A stretch of DNA of 64,000 bases from Cryobacterium lactosi. GTDB lineage: Bacteria; Actinomycetota; Actinomycetes; Actinomycetales; Microbacteriaceae. How positions within the stretch are numbered: the first letter of the stretch is position 1; each line of letters starts with the position of its first letter. This document shows positions 35,395 to 43,861 of this stretch, piece by piece. The notes beneath the pieces are model-generated. The model saw nothing but the letters and a program-made list of their open reading frames with translations, ran no database searches and had not been told where the DNA came from. Made by a program: the position numbers and the translations under genes. The DNA is taken from positions 23,984 through 87,983 of the forward strand of contig NZ_SOHM01000042.1 in NCBI RefSeq assembly GCF_004403945.1. Reading direction: 5' to 3'.

Positions 35395-35709
35395 TTAGCC
35401 GGCGAACGAGAGGACGGCGCCGACGATGATCGCTAGGCCTGCGAGAGCGGCTAAGGCGATGCCTGCCCACACCGCTTTGCGGCGGCCTTGGGCGTGGGCT
35501 TGCGGGTTGGGGTTGGTGTCTCCGGATGCCCCGGCCATGGCGACGATTCCGAAGATCAGGAATCCGATGGAGACAAGGATCCCGATGGCCCAGAGGGCGG
35601 CGATGAGTTTTTGCCACAGGGCGGTGAACTCGGCTCCGCCGAATGAGAAGTCAGGCAGGATCCCGTCGAGGGGATTGTCGATCGCTGCGCGGAGCATGAG
35701 GTCGTGCAT
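35395..35709 (-). CDS. Small two-helix membrane protein of the transfer operon
   Basis: 104 residues with two membrane segments (IAALWAIGILVSIGFLIFGI and AGIALAALAGLAIIVGAVLS) joined by a short basic loop containing GRRKAVW. Size, topology and place in the operon resemble the VirB2/TrbC pilin-like or VirB3-like subunits, but no motif separates them. It lies six bases downstream of the ParA-like gene. Confidence 0.65.
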   Translation of the reverse strand: MHDLMLRAAIDNPLDGILPDFSFGGAEFTALWQKLIAALWAIGILVSIGFLIFGIVAMAGASGDTNPNPQAHAQGRRKAVWAGIALAALAGLAIIVGAVLSFAG

Positions 35710-35715
35710 GGTGGG

Positions 35716-36933
35716 TTAGGCCTTCCGGTTCTGTGTGGGGGCGGTGGAGACCGCGGATTGCAGTGCTCGGACCACGCTCGCGGCCGCGGCCACGAATGCG
35801 TCTCTGGTCGCGGGCTGGAGCTGGGCGAGGGTGAGTTGTCCGCGCTCGGCGATGTGCGCGTCGTAGGGAATGTCGTGCAGGGCGTTGACGCCGGCTTGGT
35901 TGAGGAGGCGTTCGACTTCCTGGCGGACGGCGTCGTTCTCGGGGCGTCCATCGGTGAGTCGGATAGCGATCGCCCGGTTGGCCAGGTCGGCGGAGTCGCC
36001 GCCTGCAGCGCGGAGCTCCTCGAGCAGCTGGATGGCTTCAAGGACCGAGTCCCCTGCATTCATGACGGGAATCACGAGGACGTCGGCTACGGACACGGCG
36101 CCCTGGAATGCGGAGGAGGTGGGGACGTTGCCGGAGTCCATGACGCGGATGGCGTAGAACTCGTCGATGACGTTGGACACGGCCACGACGGAGTCGCCGG
36201 TGAGGCGTTCACGTCGCCCGGTGGATCCGATCACGGACGCGAACGAAGTTTGTGGGGCGGTGTATCCGGCGAGGCGGCCGACGGTGCCGACCTGGTCGAT
36301 GTCGCGGACCAGCTCGCCCAAGCCGAGCTGTGGGTTCCCCTCAGCCCGGAAGTTCAGAGCGCCGGGGTCGTCGGAGACTTCCAAAATCGCGACCGACCCG
36401 CCACGAATCGCGGCGAGCACTCCCCCAAGCAACAACGCGGTCGGAGTCTTCCCGGTGCCGCCCTTCGGGTTGTTCACCAGCACCGACACCGCACGGGTCC
36501 ACGTCGCTTGGCGCACGGTGGTCTCATTGGCTGTGTGCTGCTCCTGCAGGCGCCGCTCCCCCAGCTCGGCGGCACTGGGCCCGACCGGTAGGCCCAGACT
36601 CGCCAGGGCGCCCCGGAATCCTGTGGTGGCCTTGGCTGGGTTCGTCATTCGTGACCCGGCGACCAGCCCGGCCGCCGTTCCGCCAAAGAGCACCGAGGTG
36701 CTGGCCAGGTTCACGGTGGCCGGCCCCTCAGGTGTGGGCTCCACATGCACCGGTGTTATGACGGGCTCTGCGTCAATAGGCGCTGGGAGGAGCGTGGGGG
36801 CACCCTCAGTTGTTTCCGCTAGGCGGCGAGGCGTCGGCGGGGCTATGTGGGTGGTGTCTTCCTCGACGTAATCTCCGGCGCGGTCAGCCGCTCCGAAGAC
36901 ATCGCGGGTGCTGCGGTGACTGGTGTCACTCAT
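35716..36933 (-). CDS. ParA/MinD-like ATPase heading the transfer operon
   Basis: 405 residues. A variable 170-residue N-terminal region precedes a deviant Walker A, VNNPKGGTGKTPTALLL, near residue 185, then a SVAILEVSDDPGALNF strand and VADVLVIPVMNAGDSVLEAI near 290. GAGAGGAG precedes the ATG. It is not the plasmid partition ATPase (that is 46876-47799) and has no DNA-binding partner next to it. ParA-like ATPases in conjugation operons (VirC1-like) are thought to place the relaxosome or channel at the pole, which is inferred here. Confidence 0.75.
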   Translation of the reverse strand: MSDTSHRSTRDVFGAADRAGDYVEEDTTHIAPPTPRRLAETTEGAPTLLPAPIDAEPVITPVHVEPTPEGPATVNLASTSVLFGGTAAGLVAGSRMTNPAKATTGFRGALASLGLPVGPSAAELGERRLQEQHTANETTVRQATWTRAVSVLVNNPKGGTGKTPTALLLGGVLAAIRGGSVAILEVSDDPGALNFRAEGNPQLGLGELVRDIDQVGTVGRLAGYTAPQTSFASVIGSTGRRERLTGDSVVAVSNVIDEFYAIRVMDSGNVPTSSAFQGAVSVADVLVIPVMNAGDSVLEAIQLLEELRAAGGDSADLANRAIAIRLTDGRPENDAVRQEVERLLNQAGVNALHDIPYDAHIAERGQLTLAQLQPATRDAFVAAAASVVRALQSAVSTAPTQNRKA

Positions 36934-37252
36934 GGGCGGTATCTCCTCTCGAACTCTTGCTACGCATCCGAGGGATATAGGACGCCCCCCAAAGGCCCTG
37001 ACTAGTCTCTACTTTTTTGCCCCTAAATGCCACCTGAACGAGGGGTGTGTCCCGACTGTGTGTCAGCTAAAATTCCCTGAATCACGGGGAATGGTTATGT
37101 GGCCACGCAATCGGGTCGATTCGAAACTCTATGTGCGACCACCGACATTGGGAGCCTTGTTGATTTACGCCCGTAATTAGATGCGTTTGCATTAACCCCA
37201 AACGAGTCGTGTTGCGGCCGGAAATGCGCGGGTCCACGCCAGAATTGAGCGC
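36934..37252. promoter_or_regulatory. Divergent control region between transfer operon and regulator
   Basis: 319 bp separate the transfer operon from a plus-strand winged-helix gene. ATTCCC (37072-37077) and GGGAAT (37087-37092) form an inverted repeat with a nine-base spacer, a likely operator. The region near 37000-37025 is AT-rich. I could not place promoters with confidence. The adjacent winged-helix proteins are the obvious candidates to control transfer. Confidence 0.4.
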
Positions 37253-37576
37253 ATGGCACGCGACGACAATCTGATGAAACATGCCCCTGCCCGGGTGGCA
37301 CTGTTCCAAGAGCTCTTCTCCGCGCCTTCCCGTGTTCTCGTGCTCCGCGCGCTGCTGCCCAGGCCACTTGACTTCAACGAGCTGTTCGACGTGATCGGCG
37401 ACACGATGAGCCGCCCGGCCGTACACGCGGCGTTGATCGACCTCCGGAATATGGGCTACATCGAAGACGACGCCCCCGATGACGTTCTCCGCCGGCCAGC
37501 TGGCACGATATTCACCGCGCGACGAGATCTCGTCACCCGGGACTTCGGTCAAGTCCTCGAATTCGTCCTCGGCTGA
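37253..37576 (+). CDS. Winged helix-turn-helix regulator
   Basis: 107 residues of ArsR/PadR-like winged-helix type: LFQELFSAPSRVLVLRALLP is the first helix pair, MSRPAVHAALIDLRNMGYIE near residue 52 the recognition helix, and GTIFTARRDL near 85 the wing. No cysteine metal site is present. It diverges from the transfer operon and is a candidate repressor for it. Confidence 0.7.
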   Translation: MARDDNLMKHAPARVALFQELFSAPSRVLVLRALLPRPLDFNELFDVIGDTMSRPAVHAALIDLRNMGYIEDDAPDDVLRRPAGTIFTARRDLVTRDFGQVLEFVLG

Positions 37577-37637
37577 CGGTTGCGGCTTCTCGGGGGGCCA
37601 GCTCGCTCTAACCATGCTGCGAATCTTCATGAGCTAA

Positions 37638-37668
37638 CCTAATAATGATTAGGGTTGACCTGGTCAAC
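37638..37668. promoter_or_regulatory. Two adjoining palindromes before the ArsR-like gene
   Basis: CCTAATAATGATTAGG at 37638-37653 (arms CCTAAT/ATTAGG) is followed without gap by GTTGACCTGGTCAAC at 37654-37668, a perfect 7-bp inverted repeat around one T. TTGACC inside the second could also be a -35. Two different palindromes side by side suggest two regulators at one promoter. Confidence 0.6.
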
Positions 37669-37702
37669 GATGGAGAGTGGGGAGGTCGGGCAGAATGGCA
37701 CA

Positions 37703-38026
37703 ATGCCCCGCTACGTGCGTCCCCCTCACGATGAACTCGTGGAGGCTGCGATCGATGCATTCGGAAACCGCGCTCGAGTGGCGATCCTCAGACACGTTCG
37801 CGAAAACGGTCCCTGCACTCGCGCCGACATTGCGACGGCGCTCGGCATCGCTCCACCAACGGCGTCAAACCACCTGGCAGCCCTTGAGTCAGCAGGGCTT
37901 ATCGTGTCGGCGCCCCCACGTAGCGAGGCCAGGAGTGGCCAATGGGTCCGTTACACGGATATCCCAGAGCGCATCACAGAGCTATTCGTTGCTCTGGGTG
38001 GGTTCCTCGGGCAATCCGAGCCTTAA
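37703..38026 (+). CDS. ArsR-like winged-helix regulator
   Basis: 107 residues from ATG 37703. NRARVAILRHVRENGPCTRADIATALGIAPPTASNHLAALESAGLIVS is a standard ArsR helix-turn-helix, split here as NRARVAILRHVRENG and APPTASNHLAALESAGLI, followed by a wing with GQWVRYT. No metal-binding cysteines are present. GGAGG lies 17 bases before the ATG, further than usual, and an upstream in-frame ATG at 37670 is possible. Palindromes directly upstream suggest autoregulation. Confidence 0.75.
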   Translation: MPRYVRPPHDELVEAAIDAFGNRARVAILRHVRENGPCTRADIATALGIAPPTASNHLAALESAGLIVSAPPRSEARSGQWVRYTDIPERITELFVALGGFLGQSEP

Positions 38027-38084
38027 TCCAGCAGTTCCCGCGTGGCGCACACTCTTGAATGGGTTTAACGCAATGATCGTTTCC

Positions 38085-38321
38085 ATGGCAGTTGCAAAGG
38101 GAAGCCGGATTCGTCGCGACCACACCCCCACGGTGTTGTTCCAGACAAGAGTCGACCCCGCGATCCGCGCGGAAGTGAATCAAGCCGCAGCCGCAAGTGG
38201 TGTCTCCACGGGTATCTACCTGGAAGCGCTGCTTCGCCTAACTCTCGCGGACAAGGGCCAGCTGCCTGTCCTCGACCTCATCCCTAACCCAAACGAGGAG
38301 CTGCTTATCCCAGCCGCTTAA
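38085..38321 (+). CDS. Small ribbon-helix-helix-like DNA-binding protein
   Basis: 78 residues from ATG 38085 (ATG 38073 is also in frame). TPTVLFQTRVDPAIRAEVNQ followed by SGVSTGIYLEALLRLTLAD has the strand-helix-helix pattern of CopG/Arc-type repressors. It sits directly before the rep gene, separated by a terminator, a common place for copy-number regulators. That role is inferred. Confidence 0.6.
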   Translation: MAVAKGSRIRRDHTPTVLFQTRVDPAIRAEVNQAAAASGVSTGIYLEALLRLTLADKGQLPVLDLIPNPNEELLIPAA

Positions 38322-38328
38322 ACGAAAG

Positions 38329-38352
38329 AGCCCGTCGCTTTCGCGACGGGCT
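38329..38352 (+). terminator. Hairpin terminator after the small regulator
   Basis: AGCCCGTCGC (38329-38338), loop TTTC, GCGACGGGCT (38343-38352): a perfect 10-bp stem eight bases after the TAA of the preceding gene. The tail is only weakly T-rich. It isolates the rep gene from upstream transcription. Confidence 0.8.
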
Positions 38353-38366
38353 TCTGCAAGTTTCGT

Positions 38367-38406
38367 AGCTCAAACCCTCTCAGCTTGCCGGCGTGAGGTT
38401 CGAGCT
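38367..38406 (+). promoter_or_regulatory. Stem-loop in the rep leader
   Basis: AGCTCAAACC (38367-38376) pairs with GGTTCGAGCT (38397-38406), with further pairing CTCA/TGAG inside. The element lies between the terminator and the rep ribosome binding site GGGAGG (38429-38434). It could be a Rep operator or an RNA copy-control structure; no counter-transcript promoter was identified. Confidence 0.4.
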
Positions 38407-38441
38407 AATCCAGATCACCAGCCCTCACGGGAGGTTTCTCT

Positions 38442-40454
38442 ATGCCACAGAGCATAGCTGATTTCACGCAGAATGCACCCATAAAGCTGTTCGGCGTGTC
38501 CATTAGTCAGTGGACGGCCTGGGATTTGACGCGCCGGATTAGTCCGCGCGACCAGGTCCGGGTGATGAAACGCGACGCGTATGGTCGTGTCGACGAGAAC
38601 AACTACCCCTCGATTCACCGGGTTGGCCCGGTTGAACCGTCGACGCCGTGGGCGATGAATCTGGCCGATGACACCGGTGTCTTCCGGTTCCTGTGCTTCG
38701 ACTTCGACGGCAAAATCCAGGGCGCGGTCGACGCTGAACTGATGGAACAAGCCGCCGACCAGTGCGATGCCCTGTCCCGCACGCTCGACGAATTGTCGAT
38801 CGAGCACGTCGTCTGCCAGTCCTCCGCCACCGGCGGCCGCCACCTCTGGCTGGCCCTTCTAGACGGTGCCGTCAAGGCCGACGTCGCACCTGTGGCCCGG
38901 GCCGCGCAGGTGACCTATAGCCAGTTGGACTTTGGCATGCTCCTGAACACCGTCACCGGCGCCGCCCGTCCCCCGGGATCCCCACACCGGGACGGCAGCT
39001 ACTCGACCGTGCTCCGCGGCACCGTGACCGCCTTGGCCGCCCCGTCGACGACGACCGCCGACCTGGTCGCCCTGGCCCGGCTGCTCGAGGAGCGCAAACC
39101 CGCTCTGCGTGCGCAGGAGAGCCGCCCGTCCGGGCCCGTGAACACCCTGCACCAGGGCCACCGCGCGTTGAGCGCTGCGGGGGCCGCGCATATGGCCACC
39201 ATCGCTGGCGGTAGTAACCCATCCTGGACGGGGTTCATGTGCTTGCTCTCGGCCGCGAACGCCGGATGGAGCTTCCTGGATGTTGAGCACGCGGTGAAGA
39301 GTGCGCCGGGGATGGAACATTACCGGACGAAGAACACCGGCCGCGGCGGCCGCCGCCCCCGCTCCGCTGGGGAGGCCCGGGCCCGACTGGAGCGCCAGTG
39401 GAACGTCGCCGTGCAGTACGCGTCCCTGCAGCGCCCGCTGCCGGCCGAGAAGTCCCCAGAGGACCTCACGGAGCTGGACGCCATCGTCGCCGGTGTCGCG
39501 GACCTGCTGGAACGCTTCAGGGTCAATCCTGGCCGGTGGGGCGCTACAGAGGCCACGTCGAACCAGCAATCGATTCTCTCCGCCTTGGCGTACCTGACCC
39601 TGCAGACCGGCAAACGCGTTGTCGCCGCCGCAATCCGCGATCTCGGCCCCATGGCAGGCCTGGGCCGCACCACCGCGGCCACCGCGCTCACAGCCCTCGC
39701 CGAGGCCGGCTACATCGAACGGGTCACGGCTAGTGACGAGGGTAACGCAGCGGAATGGCGGCTAGTCTCCACGTTTTCCACAGCTCCTCGCACGGTCCGG
39801 TCACAACCACTACATAACCCCCGCCCCCCTACCGCCGCTCTCCCTATCGTTGCTCCTAGCGTTACCGAGCTTTTTAGTACTCGCGCTGCTCTCGTGGCCC
39901 AGCTTGAGGCGCAACTCACCGATCAACGACACGATCTCTTTACCCGCTGTGGTTTGGGTCACCTTGCCGGCAAGCTTTATGCCCTTCTGAAGCAACATCC
40001 TTCGCTCACTGTCGAGACGGCGGCTCGTGTATTGGGAGTCACTACCCGGCACACCGCGACGATTCTGGGTCGGCTCCGGCACCACAAGCTCCTCGTGGGC
40101 CACCGCGACGGGTGGGCTAGATCTAAGCAAGACCTCCGGGACCAGGCCGCAAAGATTCTGGGCGTGGCGGGCACCTTGCTGGCTCGTTCTGAGCGGTACC
40201 GGGTGGAGAGGGAGGTGTGGGCATGGTGGCAAGCGGAAGTCAGCACCATGACCACACACCCGAGGAACCGGCCCAAGCGCCCGCACGTGTCGAGTCGGCT
40301 GCTTTTTGAAGCTAGTAACGCGGGTGAACGGGTGTGGCCGCGGTATCCGCGGGCAAGTAACAACCTCGCTGACCATAGATCGGCGCTGGAGCTCGTCGCG
40401 GCCGGCAACCTCAATCCCGAGAGCCGATGGCAATATTTGGGGGATGCCGCATAA
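38442..40454 (+). CDS. Plasmid replication protein with archaeo-eukaryotic primase domain
   Basis: 670 residues. FRFLCFDFDGKIQGAV near residue 84 is the hhDhD motif and SSATGGRHLWLALL near 128 the SxGxH-like motif of archaeo-eukaryotic primases. HRDGSYSTVLRG near 182 continues that domain. The middle contains TGFMCLLSAANAGWSF and a helical region. Two winged-helix stretches follow (SNQQSILSALAYLTLQTGK near 370; LTVETAARVLGVTTRHTATI near 525). The protein probably binds the origin and primes replication. The strong GGGAGG site seven bases before the ATG fixes the start. Confidence 0.75.
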   Translation: MPQSIADFTQNAPIKLFGVSISQWTAWDLTRRISPRDQVRVMKRDAYGRVDENNYPSIHRVGPVEPSTPWAMNLADDTGVFRFLCFDFDGKIQGAVDAELMEQAADQCDALSRTLDELSIEHVVCQSSATGGRHLWLALLDGAVKADVAPVARAAQVTYSQLDFGMLLNTVTGAARPPGSPHRDGSYSTVLRGTVTALAAPSTTTADLVALARLLEERKPALRAQESRPSGPVNTLHQGHRALSAAGAAHMATIAGGSNPSWTGFMCLLSAANAGWSFLDVEHAVKSAPGMEHYRTKNTGRGGRRPRSAGEARARLERQWNVAVQYASLQRPLPAEKSPEDLTELDAIVAGVADLLERFRVNPGRWGATEATSNQQSILSALAYLTLQTGKRVVAAAIRDLGPMAGLGRTTAATALTALAEAGYIERVTASDEGNAAEWRLVSTFSTAPRTVRSQPLHNPRPPTAALPIVAPSVTELFSTRAALVAQLEAQLTDQRHDLFTRCGLGHLAGKLYALLKQHPSLTVETAARVLGVTTRHTATILGRLRHHKLLVGHRDGWARSKQDLRDQAAKILGVAGTLLARSERYRVEREVWAWWQAEVSTMTTHPRNRPKRPHVSSRLLFEASNAGERVWPRYPRASNNLADHRSALELVAAGNLNPESRWQYLGDAA

Positions 40455-40515
40455 CGGACCAGCCTGTGATGGCTGAGAGTACCAGCGCGACGGCGAAGTT
40501 CGTTAGCGTGCTGAG

Positions 40516-40911
40516 ATGACTGAACCGGCACTTCCTACTGTGGGCCCCGGCCAGAATGCGGCTGTACCGGCACCGATAACGAGAAGAGAATTCGTTAGAC
40601 GCATTGTCCTGGTCGACGTGGTTGCGGTTTTTCTCGCGTTGCTGCCTCTTCTATTTCTGGTGATAGGTATTCAAGCGTTGGGCGCTCAGAACGGGTGGTG
40701 GGCGGGCGATCCCAACTCGAACGATGGCGAGGAGTTTTTTGCCACCGTCCTGGGCGGATTCGGTCTGGTTAGCGTGACTGTCCTGGCGGCGATCCCGGTG
40801 GCTGTGCTCGCTGGGCGCCATGGCTTTCCCGTGTGGCATACGGTCATGGCGAGCACCCTTCGAATCCTGGTGTCATGCCTGATTCTTGGCGTTACCGCCA
40901 GCATCCTCTAG
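40516..40911 (+). CDS. Hypothetical three-segment membrane protein
   Basis: 131 residues with membrane segments at about 32-53 (VLVDVVAVFLALLPLLFLVI), 75-95 (VLGGFGLVSVTVLAAIPVAV) and 105-128. The N-terminus is Pro/Ala-rich. No family was recognised. It follows rep by 61 bp without an obvious ribosome binding site. Confidence 0.5.
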   Translation: MTEPALPTVGPGQNAAVPAPITRREFVRRIVLVDVVAVFLALLPLLFLVIGIQALGAQNGWWAGDPNSNDGEEFFATVLGGFGLVSVTVLAAIPVAVLAGRHGFPVWHTVMASTLRILVSCLILGVTASIL

Positions 40912-40955
40912 GCGGCCTCCCCCAACGCTGGCAGTGGCCGGATGACACATCTGTT

Positions 40956-41522
40956 TTAGGAGCGTGGGCTGCTCGGGGTGTCGGCGAGGTTGTAGATGAG
41001 CCAGTCTGATGTCGCGGCGTCACAGATGTTGAGTTCGGTGACATCGACCAGGATCTCCGCGCTGGCTTGTGGAAGTGCGATCCGTAATGATTCAGCCCCG
41101 AGCAGTGGACAGTCTGGGTAGAGATTCTGGCCGGCCACTCTGACCAAGAGATAAGCGGCATCCTGGGGTGTGACGGTGATGGGGTGGGCGGGGATGGTGT
41201 CGCGTTTTGTGGCTGGGTTGTCGATGGCTTGCCCTGCAGCGTCGAGGAGGGCGACCTCGGGGAACCCTGAGACGGTGCAGCTGGTCGAGCCGGTGTTGGT
41301 GAGCTTGACGTAAAACAGGGCTGTGTTTTGGGGGTGGTCCGGGTCAGAGGATTCCTGGGTGGCTGTGAAGTCGCACGTGCCAGCGTCAGCGTTCTCGTCT
41401 GCTGTCGGCCTTCTAGCGTTTCCTTCAGCCGGGCTGAGGGAACATCCTGCTAGCGCGCCCAGCATGAGCAGCACTGTCGCGGCCACCAGGGTGTTGGTAG
41501 ATCTACGAGGTCGAGCGTTCAT
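40956..41522 (-). CDS. DUF4232-family lipoprotein
   Basis: 188 residues from the internal ATG at 41522. The first 35 residues are a lipoprotein signal (TLVAATVLLMLGALAGC, Cys as the lipidation site). The mature part contains FYVKLTNTGSTSCTVSGFPE and YLLVRVAGQN, the DUF4232 pattern with conserved cysteines. It is exported and membrane-anchored; function of the family is unknown. It is convergent with the previous gene. Confidence 0.78.
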   Translation of the reverse strand: MNARPRRSTNTLVAATVLLMLGALAGCSLSPAEGNARRPTADENADAGTCDFTATQESSDPDHPQNTALFYVKLTNTGSTSCTVSGFPEVALLDAAGQAIDNPATKRDTIPAHPITVTPQDAAYLLVRVAGQNLYPDCPLLGAESLRIALPQASAEILVDVTELNICDAATSDWLIYNLADTPSSPRS

Positions 41523-41746
41523 TTGTTGTTCCCCCAGGGCGCTGATATTACTCGGCTGCACTGTATGTCTGATCAGCGAAAAGGTGGGGGAACAACAGCT
41601 TCTTCACAGCCGGTTTATGGTCAGCTGCGACAGCGAGACCGGTTCGCCACGCTCCGTGGACCCCGTCACGTCTAGCGACGAGCTGCGTTGGTCTGCGTGA
41701 CGGGATGCGTTGAGATGTTCAGCCCGGTCCTTGGCCGCGGTGCAGG

Positions 41747-41932
41747 TTAGCGCTGGAACTTCTCGAGGACGTCGTTGGCCTCTGCGCTGGTCAGTGCCCA
41801 GCGCTGGTATTTGTCAGTGTCGGGCCGCGGATGGTGCAGCCGTAGCCACGTTCGAATCGTCCGGCCGCCGTCGGTGTGCCCGAGCTCGCGAGCGAGCTCA
41901 TTCGGGGTGGTCCTACTCTCGTTCGCCGGCAT
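41747..41932 (-). CDS. Small DNA-binding-like protein (61 residues)
   Basis: 61 residues: TPNELARELGHTDGGRTIRT followed by WLRLHHPRPDT and a C-terminal helix SAEANDVLEKFQR. The helix-turn-helix-like core with IRTWLR resembles the C-terminal domain of Lsr2-type proteins, but the match is only by eye. Composition is coding-like and the frame is free of alternatives on the plus strand. Confidence 0.5.
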   Translation of the reverse strand: MPANESRTTPNELARELGHTDGGRTIRTWLRLHHPRPDTDKYQRWALTSAEANDVLEKFQR

Positions 41933-41979
41933 GCCCGGAGCTTACCGACGCGCAGACACCCGTAGGAACACGCTGTGGA

Positions 41980-42162
41980 GCCGCTGCGCGGCCTGTTCTG
42001 ATTCAAACCCTTTTTGTCTGTCTGGCTGGTCATCGTAGTTCGCTCCCGTGCCTGCGTGCGCGGACTTATCGAGCGCGCCCTGCGGGCTTATTTCCCTCGA
42101 CAACTCCGGGCACTTCGGCACTCCCGCTCTCAATCGATTCTCTTGCCAGACAGGCAAAAAAA
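41980..42162 (+). ncRNA. Structured leader element, copy 1
   Basis: About 183 bases ending 20 bases before ATG 42183. Parts in order: small hairpin GCCGC-TGC-GCGGC (41980-41992); 5' arm TTTTTGTCTGTCTGGC (42011-42026); conserved strand TCATCGTAGTTCGCTCC; GTGCC (42048-42052); inner stem CGGACTTATCGAG (42061-42073) with CTCGACAACTCCG (42096-42108), 11 of 13 paired; GGCAC (42117-42121); and 3' arm GCCAGACAGGCAAAAA (42145-42160), which pairs along its whole length with the 5' arm. Two more copies at 44492 and 45907 keep every stem while changing bases. Role unknown: a cis-acting RNA or a folded single-strand DNA element. Confidence 0.75.
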
Positions 42163-42182
42163 TCAGTTGAGCGGAGAGTCCC

Positions 42183-42839
42183 ATGTATCTGTCCCACGTT
42201 GTTGTTACCGGTCCTGAGCGCAGTAGTGATGACATTGCGGCCGACCGGAAAGCCGCGAACGCGTTCTTCGCCCAGTACACGACCCCACACGGTTGGAAGA
42301 AGGCCCGTGATCTGGAGCGGTTGGTGGAGTTCTACAGTTACGACTGGAATCTGGTGTGCTGTGTCCTCGACGCTCGGGTGTGGACGTTGGATCATGGCCA
42401 CGACAACGCGGTCGCCCGCGCTCAGGCCAAAGCTGCCCGGGCCGCGCTCGAAGCGTTGGATGCGCTCCCAGCCCGGGATGACGTGAAGCTTCGCCCGTAC
42501 GTGCACTACACGACCACCCGGCGGATGCCCGCTCCCGGGCTGACAGTCAGCCCGATCGGGGAACGCCTCACCGGGCGGCGCGAGGCGAGCAGGTTCTGGG
42601 CATTGTGCGCGAACCCGACTCCGAAGTTCATCGACAAGGTCCTCAACGCGGGCCACCCGTTCACCCGGTGGGCCCTGTTGAACCCGAGCTACGGTCCCCT
42701 GCACGACGCCCCCGACAACTACCGGGGCACCCTGCGGACGCCCAAGGAGCTGCGGTTTCGGAAGGGCACCATCCGCCCCGGCGGGATCACCTACGACCGG
42801 GCCCTCGAAATCGCGTTGCAGGCACTGCCGGTCCGGTGA
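42183..42839 (+). CDS. Hypothetical plasmid protein behind leader copy 1
   Basis: 218 residues, GGAGAG ribosome site five bases before ATG 42183. No family was recognised. Notable segments are YSYDWNLVCCVLDARVWTLD near residue 50 and FTRWALLNPSYGPLHDAP near 160. No membrane segment. It is one of three genes that share the same structured leader and paired hairpin end, so it should be regulated together with 44698-45802 and 46172-46591. Those partners belong to plasmid-typical DUF families, so an accessory plasmid function is likely. Confidence 0.7.
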   Translation: MYLSHVVVTGPERSSDDIAADRKAANAFFAQYTTPHGWKKARDLERLVEFYSYDWNLVCCVLDARVWTLDHGHDNAVARAQAKAARAALEALDALPARDDVKLRPYVHYTTTRRMPAPGLTVSPIGERLTGRREASRFWALCANPTPKFIDKVLNAGHPFTRWALLNPSYGPLHDAPDNYRGTLRTPKELRFRKGTIRPGGITYDRALEIALQALPVR

Positions 42840-42850
42840 GTGCGGGCCCG

Positions 42851-42903
42851 CGGCCACCCCTGGCGGGGCGGCCGCGGGGTGAGGGGGCCACCGGCCCCCT
42901 CAC
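42851..42903 (+). terminator. Paired hairpins closing cassette 1
   Basis: The first hairpin is CGGCCACCCC / GGGGCGGCCG (42851-42860 with 42865-42874, one mismatch). The second is GTGAGGGGGCC, loop ACC, GGCCCCCTCAC (42879-42903, 11 bp perfect), followed by ACTCCCCC. The same pair design and the same GTGAGGGG/CCCCTCAC core with ACTCCCCC tail close the two other cassettes. No T-run follows, so termination is inferred from structure and place. Confidence 0.6.
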
Positions 42904-43008
42904 ACTCCCCCAGCCCGGGAAGTTCTCCACAGAACCCCAGGCCGGCCGGCGGCCAGGCGCGGGTCCGGCCTAGCGTTCGAGCATCCACTTCGTCGAAAGG
43001 ACGCCCTT

Positions 43009-43368
43009 ATGCGTTTCATCAAACTTGCCGTGACCACCTACGAGCACGACCGGTCCCAACCAGCGATCGGCGCCGACGACGTGTGGATCAACCTCGACCA
43101 GGTCGTCTCCATCCAGGAGCAGTTAGACAGCAACACCTTTGCCGATGCCGTCCGGATGGGCATCACCCCGGAAGAGCACTACCCCTGCGTGGAGCTGAGT
43201 ATGTCCAACGGCACCACTCACCTGGTGTCTTTGGGCGTGTATGAGACCCAGGCGGCGGGGTTTGACGCGATTGCCCGGTTCCTGCCCACCCTCATCAGCG
43301 CGGCCGCCACGACGGACGACCAGCTCGAGCAGCTCCTGACCGAATCACCGTCGGTCAGGCCACACTGA
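43009..43368 (+). CDS. Hypothetical protein (119 residues)
   Basis: ATG 43009 preceded by GAAAGGA. The sequence MRFIKLAVTTYEHDRSQPAI, then VWINLDQVVSIQEQ and HYPCVELSMSNGTTHLVSL, suggests a small beta-rich protein with a C-terminal helix. No family was recognised. It follows cassette 1 but has no leader element of its own. Confidence 0.65.
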   Translation: MRFIKLAVTTYEHDRSQPAIGADDVWINLDQVVSIQEQLDSNTFADAVRMGITPEEHYPCVELSMSNGTTHLVSLGVYETQAAGFDAIARFLPTLISAAATTDDQLEQLLTESPSVRPH

Positions 43369-43614
43369 ATCGACCACGCCGACAACGCATTGGCCCGTTT
43401 CGTCGGCCCACACCGGCCAGCAGGATGCGACCGTCGACGGCGAAACCGAGGACGTTCTCCAGGAGTAACGTCTGCTCCAACCCGGCGTGACAGTCCCCCC
43501 ACTGCCACGCCGGGCCCACCCGGGCAATGACCCCAGATCTCGTGGTACGGAACACGGGCAACGATCATGTCGAGAGCCTCAACCTGGACGCTCTGCGCGT
43601 GCAGAGTTCGATAA

Positions 43615-43845
43615 CTAGGCGAGACGGGGCGGCATCCATCCCCACTGCGCCAAGAACTGCGTGGTCTTATCGAGCAGACTCAGAAGATTCCGCGATACCG
43701 AAATCACGGCCCGTGACCGCTCCAGGACCGTGAAAAAGACCGCAGAACGGTGGTCGCCCGACCGCCGGGGACCCACACTCCTTGAAGCCCCTGAGGTATC
43801 GTGGCTGGCGTACTCGCTCATATCGCTTGACGGCTCTTTCGTCAT
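43615..43845 (-). CDS. Small hypothetical protein (76 residues)
   Basis: AAGGAG seven bases before ATG 43845 is one of the best ribosome sites in the region and supports translation. The product has a Ser-rich start and a helical end (FFTVLERSRAVISVSRNLLS, then FLAQWGWMPP). No family was recognised. The opposite strand has no coding-like frame here. Confidence 0.45.
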   Translation of the reverse strand: MTKEPSSDMSEYASHDTSGASRSVGPRRSGDHRSAVFFTVLERSRAVISVSRNLLSLLDKTTQFLAQWGWMPPRLA

Positions 43846-43861
43846 AAATACTCCTTGCTAG

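Noticed and set aside
42011..42160. Reading the leader elements as simple transposon ends or protein-coding
   Set aside because: Three copies share the same orientation relative to genes, keep stems by paired changes, lack target duplications and carry no common reading frame.
43355..43561. Minus-strand frames with LENVLGFAVDGRILLAGV that could be a frameshifted protein
   Set aside because: Attractive by eye, but no ribosome site and the tail overlaps the end of the 43009 gene; not enough to call.
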